Part shown: piece by piece, positions 1-6,552 of the stretch
Layout: each line of letters begins with the position of its first letter
Numbering within the stretch: position 1 is the stretch's first letter
From: Syntrophomonadaceae bacterium
Lineage (GTDB): Bacteria > Bacillota > Dethiobacteria > PWVN01
Assembly (NCBI GenBank): GCA_003561835.1
Contig: PWVN01000126.1
Coordinates: 1-9,724, forward strand
DNA: 9,724 nucleotides
Direction of reading: 5' to 3'
Position numbers and translations under genes: made by a program
Notes under the pieces: model-generated
Told to the model about the DNA's origin: nothing
The model's input: only the letters and a program-made list of their open reading frames with translations
The model's database searches: none

Positions 1-476
1 AGATGGGGCGCCAGATGATCACGGAATACGGCATGAGCGAGGAATTGGGGCCCATTACCCTGGGCCGCCGCCAAGAGCAGCAGATCTTCCTGGGCCGGGA
101 CATCGCCCGGGACCGGGACTACAGCGATGAAATCGCCCACGCCATCGACAAGGAACTGCGGAAGATCATCGACCGCTGCTACCATAAGGCCCAGGACCTC
201 CTGGAAAAGAACCGGGACAAGCTGGACCTGCTGGCCAAGGCTTTGATCGAAAAGGAGACCCTGGATGCGGAGGAGATCAAGGCCCTCATGGAGGGGGCCA
301 GCCTGGATGAAATCCTCCTCCTGGACCGGGAGAGAAAAGAGGTGGAGGAGTCCGAGCAGCAGGAGCGGGATGCGGAGGCTGCCGGCAGGAGAAGGCCGGA
401 TGAAGGGGTCCGCGTCACCGTCAACGACAGGGATCTGGAAGATACCCGCAAAAAAGATGACCGCCCTCCCTTCTAG
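1..476 (+). CDS. ftsH: ATP-dependent zinc metalloprotease FtsH, C-terminal part (5' end outside window)
   Basis: This is the carboxy-terminal end of the membrane-anchored AAA+ protease FtsH, which degrades misfolded membrane proteins and short-lived regulators. The visible part begins inside the M41 peptidase domain, at the family-typical run MITEYGMSEELGP, followed by LGR...IFLGRD, a DYSDEIAHAID helix and the closing helical segment ending ALMEGASLDEIL. The AAA module, HEXXH zinc site and transmembrane helices lie upstream of the window. The last roughly 45 residues form a charged, low-complexity tail rich in Glu, Asp, Arg and Lys, which is common and poorly conserved in FtsH. The reading frame is open from the first base, so the Met at base 3 is internal and not the start. 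The TAG stop (474-476) lies inside the terminator hairpin. In many Firmicutes ftsH lies upstream of birA/coaX, which fits the order here. Confidence 0.95.
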   Translation, partial: MGRQMITEYGMSEELGPITLGRRQEQQIFLGRDIARDRDYSDEIAHAIDKELRKIIDRCYHKAQDLLEKNRDKLDLLAKALIEKETLDAEEIKALMEGASLDEILLLDRERKEVEESEQQERDAEAAGRRRPDEGVRVTVNDRDLEDTRKKDDRPPF

Positions 477-499
477 GGAGGGTTTATTCTTTGTTTTTT
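464..499 (+). terminator. Rho-independent terminator of ftsH
   Basis: A perfect 7-bp stem, CCCTCCC (464-470) with GGGAGGG (476-482), encloses a 5-nt loop and is followed directly by the T-rich stretch TTTATTCTTTGTTTTTT. The hairpin overlaps the last codons and TAG stop of ftsH, so coding and termination signals share bases. It separates ftsH from fhs. Confidence 0.9.
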
Positions 500-656
500 C
501 CTTTAGATTGAAAAACAAAATTTATGGCACACTAAAAAGGTGATAAATTTCTGGAGCAGGAAGGAAAAAACCCTGTACTTGTAGAATTCAAATACGGACT
601 GTGCTAAAAAATTCACAAATTGGCATGGTAACAGAATTTTTAAAGGAGGAAAAACA
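500..656 (+). promoter_or_regulatory. A+T-rich 5' leader of fhs with strong Shine-Dalgarno
   Basis: This noncoding stretch is much richer in A+T than anything else in the window. It must hold the fhs promoter, because an intrinsic terminator lies just upstream, but no unambiguous -35/-10 pair stands out; TTGAAA at 508-513 is the best -35 candidate and lacks a good partner. Positions 552-589 carry a purine-rich segment (CTGGAGCAGGAAGG, then CCTGT and TGTAGAATTC) that does not read as protein. The ribosome site AAAGGAGG (642-649) lies 7 nt before the ATG and fixes the fhs start. No small ORF with a ribosome site is visible on either strand here. Confidence 0.5.
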
Positions 657-2420
657 ATGGTTCTTGACCCCACAAAACACGCGGACTGGGAGATCGCGGA
701 AGAAGCGGAATTGCGAATGAAGCAAGTGTATCAACTTAGAGATGAAATGGGTTTGGAGAATGAAGAATTACTGCCCTACGGCCATTACGTGGCCAAGGTG
801 GATTTCAAGAAGGTCCTCAAGCGTCTGGAGAACAAGGCTGACGGCAAATACATAGACGTTACGGCCATCACCCCCACCCCCCTGGGAGAGGGGAAATCCA
901 CCTCCACCATGGGTTTGACCCAGGGGATGGGCAAGCGGGGTAAAAATGTCATCGCCACCATCCGTCAGCCCTCCGGCGGGCCCACCATGAACATCAAGGG
1001 TTCTGCCGCCGGCGGCGGTCTTTCCCAGTGCATCCCCTTGACCCCCTTCTCCCTGGGGTTGACGGGAGATATCAATGCCATCATGAACGCCCACAACCTG
1101 GCCATGGTGGCCTTAACCTCTCGCATGCAGCATGAATTCAACTACAGCGATGCCTTCCTGGCCAAGCGGAACCTGAAAAGACTCAATGTGGACCCCCGGA
1201 ACGTGGAAATGAAGTGGATCATCGACTTCTGCGCCCAGGCCCTGCGCAATATCATCATCGGAAGGGGCGGCAGCAAGGACGGTTTCATGATGGATTCCGG
1301 CTTTGCCATCGCCGTTTCCTCCGAAGTCATGGCCATCCTGGCCGTGGCTACCGACCTGAAGGATATGCGGGAACGGATGGGCAAGATCGTGGTGGCCTAC
1401 GACAAGAAGGGCAACCCCATCACCACCGGGGACCTGGAAGTGGACGGCGCCATGACGGCCTGGATGGTGGAAGCCCTAAACCCCAACCTCATGCAGACCC
1501 TGGAAGGGCAGCCCGCCTTCGTCCATGCCGGCCCCTTCGCCAACATCGCCATCGGTCAGTCTTCCATCATCGCCGACCGCGTGGCCCTGAAGCTGGGAGA
1601 TTACGTGGTCACCGAATCCGGCTTTGCCGCCGACATCGGTTTCGAGAAATTCTGGAATCTGAAGTGCCGCATGTCCGGCCTGAAGCCCCAATGTGCCGTC
1701 ATCGTGGCCACCATCCGGGCCCTCAAGTGCCACGGCGGCGCCCCCATCCCCGTCCCGGGGAAGCCCATCGACCCCGTCTACAAGGAAGAGAACGTGGAAT
1801 GGGTGGAAAAGGGCACGGCAAACCTGGTCCATCACATCAACACCGTCAAAAAGGCGGGCATCAACCCCGTGGTGTGCATCAACTCCTTTTACACCGACAC
1901 GGAGAACGAAATCAAGGCCGTCAAGCGCATTGCGGAAGCCGCCGGCGCCCGGGCTGCCGTCTCCAAGCACTGGCAGTACGGCGGCGATGGGGCCCTGGAT
2001 TTCGCCGATGCCGTCATCGATGCCTGCAACGAGCCCAACGAATTCAAGTTTCTCTATGAACTGGAAACTCCCCTCAGGGAGCGGATCGATCTGATAGCCC
2101 GGGAAGTCTACGGCGCCGACGGCGTCGATTACACCCCCGAAGCCCTGGCCAAAGCCAAGCGCATGGAAGGGGACCCGGAAATCCAGAAGCTGGGGACCTG
2201 CATGGTCAAGACCCACTTGAGCCTCACCGACAACCCGGCCTTAAAGGGTGTGCCCGAAGGCTGGAGGCTCCAGGTCCGGGATATCCTCACTTACAAAGGG
2301 GCTGGTTTCGTGGTCCCGGTGGCCGGCACCATCAGCCTGATGCCCGGCACTTCCTCCGACGCAGCCTACCGCAGAGTGGATGTGGATACGGAGACGGGCA
2401 AGGTGCAGGGAGTTTTCTAA
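657..2420 (+). CDS. fhs: Formate--tetrahydrofolate ligase (long, non-classical variant)
   Basis: This cytosolic enzyme performs the ATP-dependent joining of formate to tetrahydrofolate to give 10-formyl-THF, the entry to the folate C1 pool and the second step of the Wood-Ljungdahl methyl branch. The nucleotide-binding loop TPTPLGEGKST is at residues 72-82, followed by RQPSGGPTMNIKGSAAGGG (about 103-121), GLTGDINAIMNAHNLAM (134-150) and HAGPFANIAIGQSS further on. At 587 residues it is longer than the roughly 555-560 of classical enzymes such as that of Moorella. Several signature blocks differ from the classical wording (for example RQPSGGPTMNIKG where classical enzymes have REPSLGPVFGIKG). 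From memory, this form is best known in Deltaproteobacteria and some Peptococcaceae-like Firmicutes. The ATG follows AAAGGAGG at ideal spacing. The gene has terminators on both sides and is probably monocistronic. Confidence 0.95.
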   Translation: MVLDPTKHADWEIAEEAELRMKQVYQLRDEMGLENEELLPYGHYVAKVDFKKVLKRLENKADGKYIDVTAITPTPLGEGKSTSTMGLTQGMGKRGKNVIATIRQPSGGPTMNIKGSAAGGGLSQCIPLTPFSLGLTGDINAIMNAHNLAMVALTSRMQHEFNYSDAFLAKRNLKRLNVDPRNVEMKWIIDFCAQALRNIIIGRGGSKDGFMMDSGFAIAVSSEVMAILAVATDLKDMRERMGKIVVAYDKKGNPITTGDLEVDGAMTAWMVEALNPNLMQTLEGQPAFVHAGPFANIAIGQSSIIADRVALKLGDYVVTESGFAADIGFEKFWNLKCRMSGLKPQCAVIVATIRALKCHGGAPIPVPGKPIDPVYKEENVEWVEKGTANLVHHINTVKKAGINPVVCINSFYTDTENEIKAVKRIAEAAGARAAVSKHWQYGGDGALDFADAVIDACNEPNEFKFLYELETPLRERIDLIAREVYGADGVDYTPEALAKAKRMEGDPEIQKLGTCMVKTHLSLTDNPALKGVPEGWRLQVRDILTYKGAGFVVPVAGTISLMPGTSSDAAYRRVDVDTETGKVQGVF

Positions 2421-2432
2421 AAAACGACCGGG

Positions 2433-2465
2433 AGAGGGTTTCCCGCCAGGGAAACCCTCTTTTTC
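2433..2465 (+). terminator. Rho-independent terminator of fhs
   Basis: A perfect 11-bp stem, GAGGGTTTCCC (2434-2444) with GGGAAACCCTC (2449-2459), has a GCCA loop and is extended by one further A-T pair. It is followed by a run of T (2460-2464). It starts 13 nt after the fhs stop and is the strongest terminator in the window. Confidence 0.95.
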
Positions 2466-2479
2466 GTTGGACGAAGGTG

Positions 2480-2575
2480 TTCAAGTTCCGGGGACGGTTC
2501 TCAAAACTTGAATAGATTCAAGTACCCGGAACCGTCCCCAAAACTTGAATAGATTCAAGTACCGGGGACAGTTCT
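2480..2575. repeat. Compound palindromic repeat: three 22-nt units in +,-,+ orientation
   Basis: A 22-nt unit with core CCGGGGACGGTTCT occurs at 2480-2501, again with two mismatches at 2554-2575, and in inverted orientation with about three mismatches at 2528-2549. Between them, the palindrome CTTGAATAGATTCAAG occurs twice (2508-2523 and 2544-2559). Viewed another way, a 25-nt block is repeated perfectly at 2502-2526 and 2539-2563, a 37-nt period. GGGGACGGTTC (2490-2500) pairs perfectly with GAACCGTCCCC (2529-2539), so the transcript could form nested hairpins. The arrangement resembles REP-like elements mobilised by REP-associated tyrosine (IS200-type) transposases, in which I recall similar GGGGACGG cores. 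No transposase is in the window, so the assignment is an inference. Confidence 0.8.
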
Positions 2576-2602
2576 TAAACTCCCCCTGTTTTTGTAGCAG
2601 GA

Positions 2603-2636
2603 TTGACAGCCCGGCCTGCATCCTTTATGCTATAAT
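2603..2636 (+). promoter_or_regulatory. Promoter of the birA-bioY-coaX cluster
   Basis: A consensus -35 hexamer, TTGACA (2603-2608), lies 17 nt upstream of TATGCT (2626-2631), a 4/6 match to the -10 consensus. Five nt further on, a perfect TATAAT (2631-2636) is preceded by TGC, forming an extended -10 that could act without the distant -35. Either reading starts transcription near 2640, about 30 nt before birA. No BirA-type operator (TTGTAAAC...GTTTACAA) is visible, consistent with the BirA here lacking a DNA-binding domain. Confidence 0.7.
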
Positions 2637-2670
2637 CGTTGTTTAAAAAGACTGAAGGAAGGGAGCCCCC

Positions 2671-3477
2671 ATGCAGGAGCCGTGCACCTCCTCCCTGGTA
2701 CCGGCCCGGTTGACTCCCCGGCTGAAGACGGCGGAATTCGGCCGGGTATACCGTTACCTGGCGGAGGTTGATTCCACCAATTCCCTGGCCCGGGCCCTTG
2801 CCGAGGCCGGGGCCCCCTCCGGGGCCCTGGTGGCGGCGGAAATCCAGACCGGCGGGCGGGGCCGCCTGGGGCGCCCCTGGGTCTCGCCACCGGGAGGCAT
2901 CTGGCTTTCCCTGCTGCTGCGTCCGCCCCTTACCCCCGCTGCCGCCCCCCTCCAGACCTTGCTGGCCGCCGTGGCGCTGCGGGAGGTCCTGCAGGAGGGG
3001 GAAGGCCTTCAGGCTGCCATCAAGTGGCCCAACGATGTCCTCTGCCGGGGGAAAAAAGTGGCCGGGATTTTGACGGAGATGAAGGCCAAAGGAGGGGAAC
3101 TGGAGTACCTGGTTGCCGGGGTGGGGATCAACGCCAATTTCCCCGGGACCCTGCTGCCCCCTCACCTGCGGGAAAAGGGGGGGACCCTGATGGACCTGCT
3201 GGGACGGCCCCTGGACCGCCCCGGGCTGGTGTCAGCCTTTCTCCTGGCCTGGGAGGGCTATTACCGGCAGGCGGTGGAGGAGGGGTACGGGGAGGCCCTG
3301 GCGAAGTGGCGCCGGCACAACGTAACCCTGGGGAAAAGGGTCCTCATCGATACGGGCCGGGGCCGGGCGGCGGGCCGGGCCCTGGATATCGATGCAGGGG
3401 GCGGCTTGATAGTGGAGACGGGGCCGGGATGCCGGGAGACCTTTTTGGCGGGGGAGGTGACCCTCCTTGAAGGGTAA
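2671..3477 (+). CDS. birA: Biotin--[acetyl-CoA carboxylase] ligase, monofunctional (no HTH)
   Basis: This cytosolic enzyme activates biotin as biotinyl-5'-AMP and transfers it to a lysine of biotin-dependent carboxylases. Catalytic-domain motifs are in order: DSTN (34-37), the biotin/AMP loop GGRGRLGR (61-68), KWPND (118-122) with the catalytic-type lysine K118, KVAGIL (129-134) and GVGIN (150-154). A small C-terminal SH3-like domain ends in GEVTLLEG. At 268 residues it lacks the roughly 60-residue N-terminal winged helix of BirA repressors, so it is a group I ligase that should not regulate transcription. The ATG at 2671 follows AAGGGAG. The first 25 residues are poorly conserved, so a slightly later start cannot be excluded. 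It overlaps bioY by 11 nt, indicating translational coupling. The usual symbol is kept although repressor function is absent. Confidence 0.93.
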   Translation: MQEPCTSSLVPARLTPRLKTAEFGRVYRYLAEVDSTNSLARALAEAGAPSGALVAAEIQTGGRGRLGRPWVSPPGGIWLSLLLRPPLTPAAAPLQTLLAAVALREVLQEGEGLQAAIKWPNDVLCRGKKVAGILTEMKAKGGELEYLVAGVGINANFPGTLLPPHLREKGGTLMDLLGRPLDRPGLVSAFLLAWEGYYRQAVEEGYGEALAKWRRHNVTLGKRVLIDTGRGRAAGRALDIDAGGGLIVETGPGCRETFLAGEVTLLEG

Positions 3478-4042
3478 AGGGGAAGGGGGCCCTCCCGGGC
3501 AAAGCTCTCTGATGGAGACCAGGATGCTGGTTTTTACAGCATTTTTTGCCGCCCTGACGGCAGTGGGCGCTTTTTTGGCCCTGCCCGTGGAACCCGTCCC
3601 CTTCAGCCTGCAGACCTTTTTCGTTCTCATGGCCGGGGTGGTCCTGGGCCCCCGCTTCGGGGCCCTCAGCCAGGCCGTCTATACCCTCCTGGGCCTGGTG
3701 GCCCCCGTGTATGCCGGGGGAGCCTCGGGCCCCGGGGTCCTCTTCGGGCCCCGGGGAGGCTACATCTTTGGTTTTATCGCCGCCGCCCTGGTGGTGGGGG
3801 TTCTTTCCCGGGGCGCCTCCGGCGGTTTTTGGGATCACCTCCGGGTGACGGGGGCCATGCTGGCCGGCGTTCTGGTCATCTATTTTGGGGGTATGCTGAC
3901 CCTGCACCTGGTTTTGGGCCTGGATTTCCGGCAGGCCTTCCTGGCGGGGGTTTTGCCCTTCATCCCCTTTGACATCCTGAAAGCCTTTCTGGCAGCGCCC
4001 CTGGCCTTGAGGATAAAAAAACATGTGGACGCATATCCGTGA
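3467..4042 (+). CDS. bioY: Biotin transporter BioY (ECF substrate-binding subunit)
   Basis: This integral membrane protein captures biotin as the S component of an ECF transporter, or alone with low capacity. It has about six hydrophobic segments in 191 residues (roughly 20-40, 48-64, 68-84, 98-114, 127-150 and 156-182) and family signatures: VPFSLQTFFVLMAGVVLGPR (44-63), APVYAGG (79-85), GPRGGYIFGF (94-103) and the C-terminal PFIPFDILKAFLAAPLAL. The chosen start is TTG at 3467, which has GGAGGTGA (3453-3460) 6 nt upstream and overlaps the end of birA. ATG at 3512 or 3524 would match the usual BioY length equally well but has a weaker ribosome site. Pairing with birA indicates biotin salvage. 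No EcfA/T energising subunits are in the window, so these would have to be encoded elsewhere. Confidence 0.93.
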   Translation: MKGKGEGGPPGQSSLMETRMLVFTAFFAALTAVGAFLALPVEPVPFSLQTFFVLMAGVVLGPRFGALSQAVYTLLGLVAPVYAGGASGPGVLFGPRGGYIFGFIAAALVVGVLSRGASGGFWDHLRVTGAMLAGVLVIYFGGMLTLHLVLGLDFRQAFLAGVLPFIPFDILKAFLAAPLALRIKKHVDAYP

Positions 4043-4092
4043 GGTTTGATATCATAAACTTGGGTTTGAAACTTGGGAAACGGGGTGACACC

Positions 4093-4872
4093 ATGCTCCT
4101 GACCATCGATGTGGGCAACACCAACATCGTCCTGGGTATTTTTAAAGAGAAAGACCTCCTGTATCACTGGCGCATCTCCACGGTCCGGGAACAGACGGAG
4201 GACGAATACGGCATCATTTTTCAAAACCTGTTCAACTGCAGCGGCATCCAGCTCAGCGCCATCACGGACATCATCATTTCCACCGTTGTCCCCCCCCTGC
4301 TTCCCGCCCTCACCCACATGGCCAGGAAATACTTCCACCTGCAGCCCCTGGTGGTGGGGCCGGGCCTGAAGACGGGGCTGGACATCCGCATGGACAATCC
4401 CCGGGAAGTGGGGGCCGACCGGGTGGTGAACGCCGTGGCTGCCCTGAACCTCTATACCCCGCCCATGATCGTGGTGGATTTCGGTACCGCCACCACCTTT
4501 TGCGCCATCTCGGGGGGGGGCCAGTATCTGGGGGGGGCCATCGCCCCCGGGATCAGTATCTCCACCGAAGGCCTCTTCCGCAGGGCAGCCAAACTACCCC
4601 GGGTGGAGTTCGTCCAACCCCAGCGGGTCATCGGCCGGGATACCGTCAGCAGCATGCAGTCGGGAATCTACTTCGGCTTTGTGGGCCAGGTGGACGGCAT
4701 CGTGGAACGGATGAAACTGGAGCTGGGGGGGAACCCCACGGTGGTGGCTACCGGCGGCCTGGCCAAACTGATTGCCCCCGCCTCCCGCACCATCAACCTG
4801 GTGAACCAGTTTCTCACCCTGGAGGGCCTGCGGATCATCTACGAACGCAACCGTCAGGGGGAAAAGAATTGA
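4093..4872 (+). CDS. coaX: Type III pantothenate kinase
   Basis: This cytosolic enzyme phosphorylates pantothenate, the first step of coenzyme A synthesis. Type III enzymes belong to the ASKHA fold, require a monovalent cation and are not feedback-inhibited by CoA (family knowledge). Motifs seen: phosphate-1 loop DVGNTN (6-11), PREVGADR (103-110) with the catalytic-type Asp109, phosphate-2 loop DFGTATT (129-135), GGAIAPG (147-153) and the adenosine-region ATGG (219-222). Its 259 residues match the family. An in-frame GTG at 4039 overlaps the bioY stop, but the conserved protein begins just before DVGNTN. ATG 4093 has GGGGTGA upstream, so it is the better start. It follows bioY by 50 nt and is probably co-transcribed with birA-bioY. 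Confidence 0.96.
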   Translation: MLLTIDVGNTNIVLGIFKEKDLLYHWRISTVREQTEDEYGIIFQNLFNCSGIQLSAITDIIISTVVPPLLPALTHMARKYFHLQPLVVGPGLKTGLDIRMDNPREVGADRVVNAVAALNLYTPPMIVVDFGTATTFCAISGGGQYLGGAIAPGISISTEGLFRRAAKLPRVEFVQPQRVIGRDTVSSMQSGIYFGFVGQVDGIVERMKLELGGNPTVVATGGLAKLIAPASRTINLVNQFLTLEGLRIIYERNRQGEKN

Positions 4873-4887
4873 AGGGAATTTCCCTTC
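4871..4887. repeat. Short perfect palindrome after coaX
   Basis: GAAGGGAA (4871-4878) and TTCCCTTC (4880-4887) are inverted copies around a single T and begin inside the coaX stop codon. No T-run follows, so it is a poor terminator. The near-continuous symmetry would suit a dimeric regulator's operator or a minor RNA hairpin. Function is not demonstrable from the sequence. Confidence 0.4.
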
Positions 4888-4945
4888 CGGGAGAAAATAG
4901 TTACAGGGAGGGCAAGGCACCTCAGAGGTTCGGGGAGGTGGAGTT

Positions 4946-5602
4946 GTGCAAGAAATCACCAAGGCGGAGCGTCTCCTGAATACCCTCTACACCATCCAGC
5001 TGTATCCCGGCATCAAACCCCGCCGGCTGGGGGAGATGATCGGGGTCCAACCCCGGTCCATTCAGCGCTATGTAAAGGAACTCCGGCAGCTGGGCTTTGA
5101 TGTGGTTTCGTCCACGGGGGCGGCCGGGGGCTTTGTTTGCCGGGAGAGCCAAACCATCAGGCCCCTTTCCTTCAGCGGCCCCGAGGCCATGGCCCTCTTT
5201 GTGGCAGCCCGGGTCCTGCTTCAGAAAGAGGGCTTCCCCTACCACGAGAACCTGCAGACGGCCCTGGACAAGATCAGCAGCGCCATCTCCCACAAGGACC
5301 GGGATTTTTTTGTGGGCCTGGAACCCCGGATCAGCCTGCTGGTGGACCAGATCAAGAATTACATCCCCTGGGAAGACGTCTTCCGGGATATCAACCGGGC
5401 CATCCTGGAGAGGCGGGTCCTTAAGGTTTCCTACTATTCCTTCTCCCGGAACGCCACGGGAGAGAGGAAACTGGAACCCTGCCACGTCCTCTTCAAGAAG
5501 TGGATCCTGGGCTGGGGCAAGTATGCGGAGGTCTTAAGCCCCCAGATCCTCCGTCGGGAGATGCAGGCGGAGCTGGAAGAGACAAGAAAGCTGTACGGGT
5601 AG
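4946..5602 (+). CDS. HTH/WYL-family transcriptional regulator with an apparent internal in-frame deletion
   Basis: The N-terminal half is a normal DeoR/YafY-type winged helix: KAERLLNTLYTIQLYPGIKP, a recognition helix around VQPRSIQRYVKELRQLGF (35-52) and the wing TGAAGGF (57-63). A helical linker (about 77-140) leads to the first strands of a WYL domain, LERRVLKVSYYSFSRN (154-169) and RKLEPCHVLFKK (174-185). Here a family member should continue with the W-Y-L core and some 100 more residues. Instead the sequence jumps to WILGWGKYAEVLSPQILRREM (186 onward), the last segment of the C-terminal extension. The protein is 218 residues where relatives have about 310-320, and the frame is intact. 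It may bind DNA without sensing ligand, or be a decaying gene. The start is GTG 4946 behind GGGGAGGTG. It precedes the activase/hypD pair and probably regulates it (inferred from position). Confidence 0.82.
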   Translation: MQEITKAERLLNTLYTIQLYPGIKPRRLGEMIGVQPRSIQRYVKELRQLGFDVVSSTGAAGGFVCRESQTIRPLSFSGPEAMALFVAARVLLQKEGFPYHENLQTALDKISSAISHKDRDFFVGLEPRISLLVDQIKNYIPWEDVFRDINRAILERRVLKVSYYSFSRNATGERKLEPCHVLFKKWILGWGKYAEVLSPQILRREMQAELEETRKLYG

Positions 5603-5640
5603 AGGACTGCCCGGCGCGGCCGGAAGGATGAGGGGCAGCA

Positions 5641-6552
5641 GTGATACGGGGAAGGGTTTTTAACATCATGAGATACTCCATCAGCGACGGGCCGGGGATC
5701 CGTACCACGGTTTTTCTCAAGGGGTGCCCCCTGCACTGCCTGTGGTGCCACAATCCCGAGAGCCAATCCGCCGGTCTAGAGGTGATCTTCCGCCGGGATC
5801 GGTGTTTGGGGTGCGGGGAATGCCTCAAGGCCTGCCCCAGGGGGGCCGTGACCCCTGAGGGGTATGACCGGGAAACCTGCCTTCTCTGCGGCCGCTGTCT
5901 TGAAGCCTGCAGCAGCGGCGCCCGGGAAGGGTCGGGCCGGGAAATGAGCACCGGCCAGGTGATGGCGGAGATCGAAAAGGACATCCTCTTCTACGACCAA
6001 TCGGGAGGCGGGGTCACCTTTTCCGGCGGCGAGCCCCTGGCTCAGCCCGGGTTTCTTTTGAGCCTCCTCAAGGCGTGCAGGCGGCAGGAAATTTCCACCG
6101 CCGTGGACACTTCGGGTTACGGCCCCTGGGAATGCCTGGACAGGGTGGTGCCGGAGGTGGATCTGTTCCTCTACGACCTGAAAATCATGGACGAAAAAAG
6201 GCACCGGGAGGCCACCGGGGTATCCAATAGCGACATCCTGAAAAACCTGGAGTCTCTCTCCCGGGTCCATGGGAATATCCTGGTCCGTTTTCCCGTCATC
6301 CCGGGGTTTACCGACGACCCGGGCAACATCTTTGCCCTGGGGAAATTTCTGCAGCAGGTACAGGTTCAGGGCATAGAACTTCTGCCCTATCATAAAATTG
6401 GTATCGAGAAGTACCCTCGCCTGGGGATGAGCTGCCCCGTGGAAGGCCTGGAGTCCCCCGGGGAGGACGTCATGCAGCGTGTGCGGGAAACCCTGGAAGG
6501 GTTTCACCTGAAGATCATACGAGGAGGAAACAGCCATGCAAGAAAGGGTTAA
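5641..6552 (+). CDS. Glycyl radical enzyme activating enzyme (radical SAM, two extra 4Fe-4S motifs)
   Basis: This radical SAM protein abstracts a hydrogen from the conserved glycine of its partner enzyme, here expected to be the HypD-like protein encoded next. The entrance motif RYSISDGPGIRTTVFLKGC precedes the SAM cluster CPLHCLWC (Cys29, Cys33, Cys36). An inserted ferredoxin-like domain carries CLGCGECLKAC (Cys55, 58, 61, 65) and CLLCGRCLEAC (Cys80, 83, 86, 90), as in activases of non-PFL glycyl radical enzymes. SAM-binding SGGEPL is at 128-133 and DTSGYGPWE is at about 156. The 303-residue length is typical. The start is GTG at 5641 with GATGAGGGG upstream, since the conserved N-terminus begins at GRVFNI and the ATG at 5668 would cut it. 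It overlaps the next gene by 17 nt, indicating tight coupling. Confidence 0.95.
   Translation: MIRGRVFNIMRYSISDGPGIRTTVFLKGCPLHCLWCHNPESQSAGLEVIFRRDRCLGCGECLKACPRGAVTPEGYDRETCLLCGRCLEACSSGAREGSGREMSTGQVMAEIEKDILFYDQSGGGVTFSGGEPLAQPGFLLSLLKACRRQEISTAVDTSGYGPWECLDRVVPEVDLFLYDLKIMDEKRHREATGVSNSDILKNLESLSRVHGNILVRFPVIPGFTDDPGNIFALGKFLQQVQVQGIELLPYHKIGIEKYPRLGMSCPVEGLESPGEDVMQRVRETLEGFHLKIIRGGNSHARKG

Noticed and set aside
541..583. Small ORF in the fhs leader (from GTG 540: short peptide ending at TAG)
   Set aside because: It is only about 14 codons, has no suitable ribosome site and no recognisable leader-peptide composition.
1476..2216. A 246-codon minus-strand frame and an overlapping plus-strand frame (1214-2059) within fhs
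   Set aside because: Both are shadow frames of fhs with low-complexity translations rich in Gly/Asp or Arg/His/Pro and without recognisable domains.
2480..2575. CRISPR array
   Set aside because: The repeats alternate in orientation, and the 37-nt period reflects nested palindromes instead of uniform repeats separated by unique spacers. No cas genes are nearby.
2609..2636. TTGACA paired with the perfect TATAAT as one promoter
   Set aside because: The 22-nt spacer is too long for a standard sigma-A promoter. The -10 is more likely TATGCT at 17 nt, or TATAAT used as an extended -10.
4039..4092. GTG start for coaX overlapping the bioY stop
   Set aside because: It would add 18 residues before the conserved N-terminus. 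ATG 4093 has a GGGGTGA ribosome site and gives the family's normal length.
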